A DNA stretch of 64,000 nucleotides, from positions 1,962,501 to 2,026,500 of the forward strand of contig NZ_FMHZ01000002.1 in assembly GCF_900090315.1 (NCBI RefSeq), in the 5' to 3' direction. Source of the stretch: Micromonospora citrea (GTDB lineage Bacteria > Actinomycetota > Actinomycetes > Mycobacteriales > Micromonosporaceae). Both the position numbers and the translations under genes were made by a program. Position 1 is the first letter of the stretch. Each line of letters starts with the position of its first letter. Below, in pieces: positions 24,497 through 31,861 of this stretch. Under the pieces are notes generated by a model, which was given only the letters and a program-made list of their open reading frames with translations, made no database searches and was not told the DNA's origin.

Positions 24497-25576
24497 TCAG
24501 CGGACGACGCGACCGCGCAGCACGATCCGGGCGGGGCGGCGCACGGCGCGCAGGTCGGCGCGCGGGTCCTCGGCGTAGACGACCAGGTCGGCGAGGCCGC
24601 CCTCGACCAGGCCGGGGAAGCCGAGCCACTCCCGGGCCCGCCAGGAGGCGGCGGCGAGCACGTCGACCGTGGACATCCCCGCCTGCTCGTGCAGCAGCAG
24701 CATCTCCTCCGCCGCGAGGCCGTGGTCGATGCCGCCGCCCGCGTCGGTGCCCACGTAGATCGGCACCCCCGCCTCGTACGCGGCCCGCACCACCTCGGGG
24801 AAGCGGTCGCGCAGGGTGAGCATGTGGTCGGCGTAGCCGGGGAACTTGGCGCGCGCCTGGTCGGCGATCCCGCCGAAGGTCCGGATGTTGATCATCGTGG
24901 GGACCAGGGCGGTGCCCCGCCGGGCCATCTCGTCGATCAGGTCGAGGCTCAGCCCGGTGCCGTGCTCGACCGAGTCCACCCCGGCCCGCACCATGATCTC
25001 GACGGCCGACTCGGAGAAGGTGTGCACGGCGGCCCGTACGCCGGCGGCGTGCGCGGCCTCGACGGCGGCGGCCATCGTGTCGGCGTCCCAGGCCGGGGCG
25101 AGGTCGCCGACGCCCCGGTCGATCCAGTCGCCGACCAGCTTGACCCAGCCGTTGCCGGCCCGCGCCTGCGCGGCCACGGTCGCCGCCACCTCCGCCGCGC
25201 CGACCTCCACGCCGATGTCGCGCAGGTAGCGCTTCGGCGGCGCGATGTGCCGGCCGGCGCGGGCCAGCCGCGGCAGGTCTTCGGCGTCGTCCAGTTCGGG
25301 GTACGGGTACGGCGACCCGGCGTCGCGGATCGCGAGGACGCCGGCGTCCCGGTCGGTGCGGGCGAGTTCCCGGGCCTGGTCGAGCGAGGTGATCGGGGCG
25401 CCGCCCCGGGCGATGCCGATGTGGCAGTGCGCGTCGATCAGGCCGGGCAGCACGAAGCCGCCGTCGGCGATGGTCTGCGCGCCCGGAACCGGGGTGAAGG
25501 TCACCCGGTCCCCGACCAGCCACAGGTCACGGACCTCGTCGTCGGGCAGCACCACGCCGCGTACGTGCCAGGCCAT
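24497..25576 (-). CDS. Amidohydrolase family protein
   Basis: The 359-aa product is a metal-dependent hydrolase with the urease-like TIM barrel. The N-terminal beta-sandwich piece is followed by GLIDAHCHIG (metal-binding H-x-H at about 57-59), a lysine in GNGWVKLVGDW (candidate carboxylated bridging Lys), VHTFSE, VEHGTGLS, and VGTDAGGGIDHGL (final metal Asp), then a returning sandwich strand (IVLRGRVVR). It resembles imidazolonepropionase and prolidase-type enzymes; the substrate is not known. The ATG at 25576 has GGAGG upstream. Confidence 0.9.
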   Translation of the reverse strand: MAWHVRGVVLPDDEVRDLWLVGDRVTFTPVPGAQTIADGGFVLPGLIDAHCHIGIARGGAPITSLDQARELARTDRDAGVLAIRDAGSPYPYPELDDAEDLPRLARAGRHIAPPKRYLRDIGVEVGAAEVAATVAAQARAGNGWVKLVGDWIDRGVGDLAPAWDADTMAAAVEAAHAAGVRAAVHTFSESAVEIMVRAGVDSVEHGTGLSLDLIDEMARRGTALVPTMINIRTFGGIADQARAKFPGYADHMLTLRDRFPEVVRAAYEAGVPIYVGTDAGGGIDHGLAAEEMLLLHEQAGMSTVDVLAAASWRAREWLGFPGLVEGGLADLVVYAEDPRADLRAVRRPARIVLRGRVVR

Positions 25577-25898
25577 GCGTCCTCCGTCCTGCGAGCGAAA
25601 GGGCGGTCCGCGGCCATTCTCCCCGGCCGGCGCCGGCCCGGTCCCGCCGGGCCGGCGCCGGCCGGCCGGCGCCCGGCCGCGCCACCGCCACGGCGGGTCG
25701 CCGCCGCGCGGGTGGCCCCGACGCCGGCGAACTCTCGCTACGTGGCCATCCGACCACGGAGCGGTACGAACGGTTGATTGACAGATTCCTTTATTTACAC
25801 ATGTCTTGATGAAGGGATCTTCCATCGCCAGGATGCACCGAAAGTGCCCGCACCAGGGGGCACACACGGTTTCGCCTCACAAAAGGAGCGTCGGGACA
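25577..25898. other. 322-bp divergent intergenic region with an AT-rich core
   Basis: The region separates the amidohydrolase (minus) and the secreted protease (plus). The left part is extremely GC-rich with CCGGC runs. At about 25770-25830 base composition drops sharply to an AT-rich stretch, unusual in this window, that includes a perfect TTGACA at 25778-25783 on the plus strand. I see no good -10 hexamer at the standard distance from it. No gene is seen here; frames that cross it begin far upstream of the protease signal peptide. Confidence 0.5.
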
Positions 25899-28800
25899 GT
25901 GAAACCACGACGATGGCGAATGGCAGCGGTCGGCCTGGCGGTCGGCCTCACCCTCCCGATCGGCGCCGGCGGACCAGCCGCCGCCGGACCCGATCCCACC
26001 CGGGCCGAGGCCCGTGCCGTGGCCGAGAAGGTCGACAGGAAACTCACCGCCCGGCTCGCCGGGCAGACCAAGGCCAGCTTCTGGGTCTTCCTCGACAGCA
26101 AGGCCGACCTGTCCGGCGCGGCCAAGCTGCGGCGCAAGGCGGACAAGGCCGCGTACGTCCACCGCACCAAGACCGCGCACGCCGCGCGCAGCCAAGCCGG
26201 CCTGCGGGCCGCGCTGACCGCCAAGGGCGCCGAGTTCACCCCGTTCTGGCTGGTCAACGCGATCAGGGTGACCGGCGACGCCGAACTGCTCGGCGACCTC
26301 GCCGTCCGCTCCGACGTCGCCGAGATCCTCGCCGACGACCCCGTCGACATCCCCGAGCCACTGCCCGGCGACACCGTCCCCGCCACGGACGCGGCGGAGT
26401 GGAACATCGACCGGGTCGGGGCTCCCCGGGTCTGGAACGAGCTGGGCGTACGCGGCGAGGGCATCGTGGTCGCCAACATCGACAGCGGGGTCGACGTCAC
26501 CCACCCCGCGGTGGCCGCCAGCTACCGGGGCCGCAACGGCGACGGCACGCTCGACCACAACTACAACTGGTTCGACCCGGCCGACGTCTGCCCCACCGCC
26601 GCCCCGTGCGACAACAACGACCACGGCACGCACACCATGGGCACGATGGTCGGCGCGGACGGCGCCAACGTCATCGGCGTGGCCCCCGGCGCGCGGTGGA
26701 TCGCCGCCAAGGGCTGCGAGACCAGCGGCTGCTCGCGGGCGTCGCTGCTCGCCTCCGGCCAGTGGATCGTCGCGCCGACCGACCTCAACGGCGCGAACCC
26801 GCGCCCGGACCTCGCCCCCGACATCGTGAACAACTCCTGGGGCTCCAGCGCCTACGACCCGTGGTACACCGAGACCGTCTCGTCGTGGGTGGCCGCCGGC
26901 ATCTTCCCGGCCTTCTCCAACGGCAACAGCGGCCCGAGCTGCAACACCTCCGGCAGCCCCGGGTCGTACACGATCAGCTACAGCTCCGGGGCGTTCGACG
27001 TGAACAACGCGATCGCCAGCTTCTCCAGCCGGGGCACCGGCGAGAACAGCGACATCAAGCCGAACATCGCCGCGCCGGGCGCCAACGTCCGCTCCTCGGT
27101 GCCGGGCGGCTACGCGTCCTTCAGCGGCACCTCGATGGCCTCGCCGCACACGGCGGCGACCGTGGCGCTGATGTGGTCGGCCTCGCCGGCCATCCAGGGC
27201 GACATCGCCGAGACCAGGCGCATCCTGGACGACACCGCGATCGACGTCGACGCGCTCACCTGCGGCGGCACCATCGACGACAACAACGTCTTCGGCGAGG
27301 GGCGGCTCGACGCGTACGCGGCGGTCAACGCCACCCCCCGGGGCGCCCTCGGCGCGCTGGGCGGCCAGGTCACCTCGGGCGGCGCGCCGCTGGCCGGGGC
27401 GAGCGTGACGGTCACCGGCCCGATGAGCCGCGCCGCCACCACCGCCGCCGACGGCTCCTACGCGTTCGACCGGCTGATGGTCGGCGCGTACACCGTCTCG
27501 GTGAGCAAGTTCGGCTACCTGACGGCGACCACCTCGGTGACGGTCACCGAGAACCAGACGGTCGACGCGGACGTCACCGTCGAGCAGGCCCCGTCGGCCA
27601 CGCTCAGCGGCACCGTGCGCACGTCGGCCGGCCCGGCCGCCGGTGCCAGCGTCACCGTCGTCGGCACCCCGCTCGCGGCCACCGCCGACGCCCAGGGCCA
27701 CTACCGGGTGACCGTGCCGCAGGGCACGTACGACGTCCGCTTCGCGCACACGTACCGCTGCTCGGACGTGGTGACCCGGCCCGCGCAGGTCGCCGCGGAC
27801 ACCGTCCTGGACGTCACGCTGCCCGACCGGGTCGACGCCTTCGGGTACGCCTGCGGCGCGGCCGAGGGCTCCTTCGTCAGCGGCACGGAGCTGATGCCGC
27901 TGACCGGGGACGACCGGACCGCGCCCGTCACGCTGCCCTTCCGGGTGCCGCTGTACGGCAGGTCCTACCGGCAGGCGTGGGTCAGCACCAACGGCGTGCT
28001 CGGCTTCGACACCGCGTCGACCAGCCGCGCCAACACCGCCCTGCCGAACACCACCAACCCCGACCTCGCGCTCTTCCCGTTCTGGGACGACCTCTACGTG
28101 GAGGCCGACTCGGGGATCTACACCGCCGTCACCGGAGCCCGGCCGCACCGCACCTTCGTGGTGGAGTGGCGCAACGTGTCGATCTTCGCCGACCGGTCCA
28201 TGCGGCTGACCTTCAGCGCCGCCATCAGCGAGGACGGCTCGATCACCTACCGGTACGCCGACGTCGACGGCAGCGGGGCGGAGACCGGCACCGGCGCCAC
28301 GATCGGCCTGGAGAACGCCGACGGCACGGTGGGCTTCGAGTACTCGTACAACGCCCGGGCGGTCGCCGACGGCACGGCGATCGCGTTCCGCACGACCCGC
28401 TCCGGGGTGCTCTCCGGCGTGGTCACCGACGCCAACGACGGCCGGCCGGTCGCCGGTGCCACGGTGACCGCCCGGACGAGCGGGGCGACCGCCACGGAGA
28501 CGACCGAGGCCGACGGCTCGTACCTGATCCAGGCCCCGACCGGCGCGGTCGAGTTCGACGTCGAGAAGGAGCACTACGAGCCGGCCGCCGGCACGGTGAC
28601 GGTGTCGGCCGGCGCGGCCCAGGTCCGCTCGGCGGCGCTGCGCACCGCCCGGGTGACCACCCCGACGACCGAACTGACCGTCGTCGCGGCGGCCGACCAG
28701 ACGCGGGCCCGCCAGATCGCCCTCAGCAACACGGGCGCGCTGGGCACCGACGTCACGGTCACCGAACTGAACGCCGACGGCGCGCCGCAGGACATCGGCT

Positions 28801-29465
28801 GGCTGGCGCTCTCCGGCGCGACCGGCACGCTGGCCAGCGGCGGCCGGCACACCGTCGGCGTGGCCGTCGACACCGCGGGCCTGCCCCCTGGCACCCACCA
28901 CCGGGCGAAGCTGCGGATCTCCTCGGCCAGCGGTCGCCAACCGGTCCTGGTCGTCCCGGTCACCCTGGTGGTACCGAGCCAGGTCCTGGCGATCGACGCC
29001 GGGGCGGGCGCGGCGCGGGCCGACGTGGAGGGCCAGACCTGGTCGCCGGACCGGGCCTGGGCGGCCGGCGGCGCGGGCTATCTCGGCAACTCCAGCCGGC
29101 AGTCGACGGGCACCCCGATCACCGGCACCAACGACCCGGCCCGCTTCGCCGACCTGCGGGAGGGGATGTACGAGTACCGCGTCGACGGGCTCGCCGACGG
29201 CTGGTACACGGTGGAGCTGGACTTCGCCGAGGTCCGCCGGCAGTCCCCGGACAAGCGGATCTTCGACGTGCTGGTCGAGGGCCAGGAGGTGCTGCCGTCG
29301 CTGGACGTGGCCGGTGAGGTGGGCAGCTTCGCCGCGCTGAGCCGGACCTACACGGTCCGGGTGACCGACGGCCAGCTCAACGTGCGGTTCGTCACGCACA
29401 AGGGCTTCGGCCAGCCGATCGTCAACGCGCTGCGGGTGACCGACCGGCCGGACCTGGTCGCCTGA
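25899..29465 (+). CDS. Large secreted subtilisin-like protease (S8) with accessory domains
   Basis: The 1188-aa product is a secreted serine protease. Starting at the GTG at 25899 (AAAAGGAG 12 nt upstream), it has a signal peptide (about 1-29, ending AAAG), a propeptide region (about 30-165), and an S8 domain with Asp195 (VVANIDSGVD), His242 (NDHGTHTMG) and Ser412 (FSGTSMASPHT), plus the oxyanion Asn in VNNSWG. After it come carboxypeptidase-regulatory-like Ig repeats (three: near 480-560, 565-640 and 840-910, with ADGSYAFDRL-type cores), a beta-rich middle domain, and a C-terminal malectin-like carbohydrate-binding domain (about 1025-1185). It is probably involved in degrading extracellular protein or cell-wall-associated material. 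Confidence 0.93.
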   Translation: MKPRRWRMAAVGLAVGLTLPIGAGGPAAAGPDPTRAEARAVAEKVDRKLTARLAGQTKASFWVFLDSKADLSGAAKLRRKADKAAYVHRTKTAHAARSQAGLRAALTAKGAEFTPFWLVNAIRVTGDAELLGDLAVRSDVAEILADDPVDIPEPLPGDTVPATDAAEWNIDRVGAPRVWNELGVRGEGIVVANIDSGVDVTHPAVAASYRGRNGDGTLDHNYNWFDPADVCPTAAPCDNNDHGTHTMGTMVGADGANVIGVAPGARWIAAKGCETSGCSRASLLASGQWIVAPTDLNGANPRPDLAPDIVNNSWGSSAYDPWYTETVSSWVAAGIFPAFSNGNSGPSCNTSGSPGSYTISYSSGAFDVNNAIASFSSRGTGENSDIKPNIAAPGANVRSSVPGGYASFSGTSMASPHTAATVALMWSASPAIQGDIAETRRILDDTAIDVDALTCGGTIDDNNVFGEGRLDAYAAVNATPRGALGALGGQVTSGGAPLAGASVTVTGPMSRAATTAADGSYAFDRLMVGAYTVSVSKFGYLTATTSVTVTENQTVDADVTVEQAPSATLSGTVRTSAGPAAGASVTVVGTPLAATADAQGHYRVTVPQGTYDVRFAHTYRCSDVVTRPAQVAADTVLDVTLPDRVDAFGYACGAAEGSFVSGTELMPLTGDDRTAPVTLPFRVPLYGRSYRQAWVSTNGVLGFDTASTSRANTALPNTTNPDLALFPFWDDLYVEADSGIYTAVTGARPHRTFVVEWRNVSIFADRSMRLTFSAAISEDGSITYRYADVDGSGAETGTGATIGLENADGTVGFEYSYNARAVADGTAIAFRTTRSGVLSGVVTDANDGRPVAGATVTARTSGATATETTEADGSYLIQAPTGAVEFDVEKEHYEPAAGTVTVSAGAAQVRSAALRTARVTTPTTELTVVAAADQTRARQIALSNTGALGTDVTVTELNADGAPQDIGWLALSGATGTLASGGRHTVGVAVDTAGLPPGTHHRAKLRISSASGRQPVLVVPVTLVVPSQVLAIDAGAGAARADVEGQTWSPDRAWAAGGAGYLGNSSRQSTGTPITGTNDPARFADLREGMYEYRVDGLADGWYTVELDFAEVRRQSPDKRIFDVLVEGQEVLPSLDVAGEVGSFAALSRTYTVRVTDGQLNVRFVTHKGFGQPIVNALRVTDRPDLVA

Positions 29466-29480
29466 CCGGACGCACGAAAC

Positions 29481-29514
29481 GGCGGGGCCCGGCCGTGACC
29501 GGCCGGGCCCCGCC
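29481..29514. terminator. Bidirectional terminator between protease and Uma2 genes
   Basis: GGCGGGGCCCGGCC at 29481-29494 pairs perfectly with GGCCGGGCCCCGCC at 29501-29514 around a 6-nt loop. It lies between two convergent stop codons (29465 and 29533), so it probably ends both transcripts. No T-tract is present. Confidence 0.8.
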
Positions 29515-29532
29515 CGTGTGCGGGTGGCGGGG

Positions 29533-30111
29533 TCAGTCCCCGTCGCGCGCGAGCAGCCCGGCCCGCCGCGCCGTCAGCGCGGGCAGGTCGACGGAGACCT
29601 TCCACGGCCGCTCGGTGACGAAGAGGTCCTCGGTGTGGGTCACCGCCTCGTACTCGCCGGCGGGGCCGAGCGCGTATTCCGTGAGGGTCATCCGCTCGTG
29701 CAGCGGGTCGACCACCCAGTACGTCCGCACCCCGGCGTGCGCGTAGACCTTCGCCTTGTCGTAGAGGTCGCGGAACGTGGAGGTCGGCGAGAGGACCTCG
29801 ACGGCCAGCAGCGCGTCCTCGACGGGTACGGGCGAGCGGTCGGCGTGCTCGCGGCGGATGGCGACCACGTCGGGGCGCGGCTCGTTGCGGCGGTCGATGC
29901 GCATCGACAGGTCGATGCTGACCAGGTAGTCGGCGGGACAGTTGACCCGGAGCGCGAGCAGCAGCTCGACGCACAGGTCCTGATGCACGGCGGTGGGGGA
30001 CGGCACGATCAACCTTCCGTTGACCAACTCGTACGGAAGGTCCTTCGGCAGGTCACCGAGGTCGTCGACCGTCCACTCCGACCGCTCGGGCAGGATGGGC
30101 GCCACGGTCAT
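29533..30111 (-). CDS. Uma2 family protein (PD-(D/E)xK nuclease fold)
   Basis: Uma2 (DUF820) proteins have a restriction-endonuclease-like fold and occur in many copies in actinobacteria and cyanobacteria; their role is unknown. The 192-aa product has an N-terminal WTVDDLGDLPKDLPYELVNG, the nuclease-type Asp in EPRPDVVAI, Glu in LAVEVLSPTS and Lys in YDKAKVYAHAG, so the active site is intact. The ATG at 30111 has a strong GGAAGGAGG site. A perfect palindrome lies 27 bp upstream. It stands alone next to ffh. Confidence 0.88.
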   Translation of the reverse strand: MTVAPILPERSEWTVDDLGDLPKDLPYELVNGRLIVPSPTAVHQDLCVELLLALRVNCPADYLVSIDLSMRIDRRNEPRPDVVAIRREHADRSPVPVEDALLAVEVLSPTSTFRDLYDKAKVYAHAGVRTYWVVDPLHERMTLTEYALGPAGEYEAVTHTEDLFVTERPWKVSVDLPALTARRAGLLARDGD

Positions 30112-30137
30112 GGCTCCTCCTTCCAGGGGCGACATCA

Positions 30138-30149
30138 CCCTACGTAGGG
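30138..30149 (-). promoter_or_regulatory. Perfect 12-bp palindrome at the Uma2 promoter
   Basis: CCCTACGTAGGG lies 27-38 bp upstream of the Uma2 ATG and overlaps a possible TAGGGT -10 hexamer on the minus strand. It is a candidate operator. Confidence 0.4.
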
Positions 30150-30177
30150 ATCACGTCACCCGCCGCCACCGACACGC

Positions 30178-31737
30178 TCAGCGGGGCCGGCCGTCGCCGC
30201 CCTTGCCGAGCTTGTTGAAGTCGATCTTCGGCAGCTTGAAGCCCGGCGGGAGGCCCTGGCCGGCGGCCAGGTCGTTCGGGTCCATGCCCGGCGGGAGCTG
30301 CGGCATGCCGCCCGGGAAGCCGCCCGGCATCCCGGCGCCCGCCCCGGCGCGCGGCCGGTTGCCGCCCTTGGTGCCCTTGCGCTTGTTCTTCGGCGACTTG
30401 GTCGCCTTGCGCCGGCCGCCGCCCGGCAGGCCCATCATGCCGCCCATCTGCTTCATCATCTTCTGCGCGTCGGCGAAGCGGTTGAGCAGCTGGTTTACGT
30501 CCATCACCGTGACGCCGGAGCCGTTGGCGATGCGGGCCCGGCGCGAGCCGTTGATGATCTTCGGGTTGCTCCGCTCGCCCGGCGTCATCGACCGGATGAT
30601 CGCGGTGACCCGGTCGAAGTGCTTGTCGTCCAGCTCGGCGAGCTGGTCCTTCATCTGCCCCATGCCCGGCATCATGGCCAGCACGTTGGCGATCGGGCCC
30701 ATCCGGCGGACCGCGATGAGCTGGTCGAGGAAGTCCTCCAGGGTGAACTGCTCGCCGCCCATCAGCTTGGCGGTCATCTTCTCCTTCTGATCGGCGTCGA
30801 AGGCCTGCTCGGCCTGCTCGATCAGAGTGAGGACGTCGCCCATGCCGAGGATCCGGCTCGCCATCCGGTCGGGGTGGAAGACGTCGAAGTCCTCCAGCTT
30901 CTCGCCGGTGGAGGCGAACAGGATCGGCTGCCCGGTGACCTCCCGGACCGACAGCGCCGCGCCGCCGCGGGCGTCGCCGTCGAGCTTGGAGAGGACCACG
31001 CCGGTGATGCCGACGCCGTCACGGAACGCCTCGGCGGTGCGTACGGCGTCCTGACCGACCATCGCGTCGATGACGAAGATGACCTCGTCGGGGTCGACGG
31101 CGTCGCGGATGTCGGCGGCCTGCCGCATCATCTCGGCGTCGATGCCGAGCCGGCCGGCGGTGTCGACGATGACGATGTCCCGGGCCGCCCGCCTGGCGTG
31201 CTCGATCGAGGCGCGGGCCACCTGCACCGGGTCGCCGGTGCCGTTGCCGGGCTCCGGGGCGTACACCTCGACGCCGGCGCGGCCACCGAGCACCTGGAGC
31301 TGCCCGACGGCGTTGGGGCGCTGGAGGTCGGCGGCGACCAGCAGCGGCTGGTGCCCCTGGGCCTTGAGCCAGCGGGCCAGCTTGCCGGCGAGGGTGGTCT
31401 TGCCGGAACCCTGGAGGCCCGCCAGCATGATCACGGTCGGTGGCTGCTTGGCGAACTGGAGCCGCCGCCCCTCGCCGCCGAGCACGTTGATCAGCTCTTC
31501 GTTGACGATCTTGACGATCTGCTGGGCGGGGTTGAGCGCCTGGGAGACCTCGGCGCCGCGCGCCCGCTCCTTGACGGCCGCGATGAAGCCCTTCACCACC
31601 GGCAGCGCGACGTCCGCCTCCAGCAGCGCGAGGCGGATCTCGCGCGCGGTGGCGTCGATGTCGGCGTCGGTGAGCCGACCCTTGCCGCGGAGCTTGGTGA
31701 AGATCCCGGACAGGCGGTCACTCAAGGTGTCAAACAC
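30178..31737 (-). CDS. ffh: Signal recognition particle protein Ffh (SRP54)
   Basis: Ffh binds 4.5S RNA and nascent signal sequences and delivers ribosomes to FtsY at the membrane. The 519-aa product has the N domain (about 1-90), the G domain with GLQGSGKTT (Walker A), DTAGRL and TKLDGDARGG, and a Met-rich M domain (about 330-440: MGQMKDQLAEL, MMKQMGGMMGLPGGG). The C-terminal tail is Gly/Pro/Met-rich and Lys-rich. The ATG at 31737 is close to homologues' starts. ftsY lies in the same window at 37208. Confidence 0.97.
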   Translation of the reverse strand: MFDTLSDRLSGIFTKLRGKGRLTDADIDATAREIRLALLEADVALPVVKGFIAAVKERARGAEVSQALNPAQQIVKIVNEELINVLGGEGRRLQFAKQPPTVIMLAGLQGSGKTTLAGKLARWLKAQGHQPLLVAADLQRPNAVGQLQVLGGRAGVEVYAPEPGNGTGDPVQVARASIEHARRAARDIVIVDTAGRLGIDAEMMRQAADIRDAVDPDEVIFVIDAMVGQDAVRTAEAFRDGVGITGVVLSKLDGDARGGAALSVREVTGQPILFASTGEKLEDFDVFHPDRMASRILGMGDVLTLIEQAEQAFDADQKEKMTAKLMGGEQFTLEDFLDQLIAVRRMGPIANVLAMMPGMGQMKDQLAELDDKHFDRVTAIIRSMTPGERSNPKIINGSRRARIANGSGVTVMDVNQLLNRFADAQKMMKQMGGMMGLPGGGRRKATKSPKNKRKGTKGGNRPRAGAGAGMPGGFPGGMPQLPPGMDPNDLAAGQGLPPGFKLPKIDFNKLGKGGDGRPR

Positions 31738-31861
31738 GCGAACATCCCGTTTGTCAGTGTTCCGGCGGGCAGATCGGCGACCGGGCGAGGTGTCCGGCCA
31801 CCGCTAGGGTATCCGGCCGCCCGCACGGCCGCTCCGGGCCGGGCGCAGCCGGGCCTGGCGC

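Noticed and set aside
25778..29399. Two other frames of more than 1100 codons across the protease gene, one on each strand
   Set aside because: Both are low-complexity shadows produced by the codon bias of the protease frame, which alone has signal peptide, catalytic triad and conserved domains.
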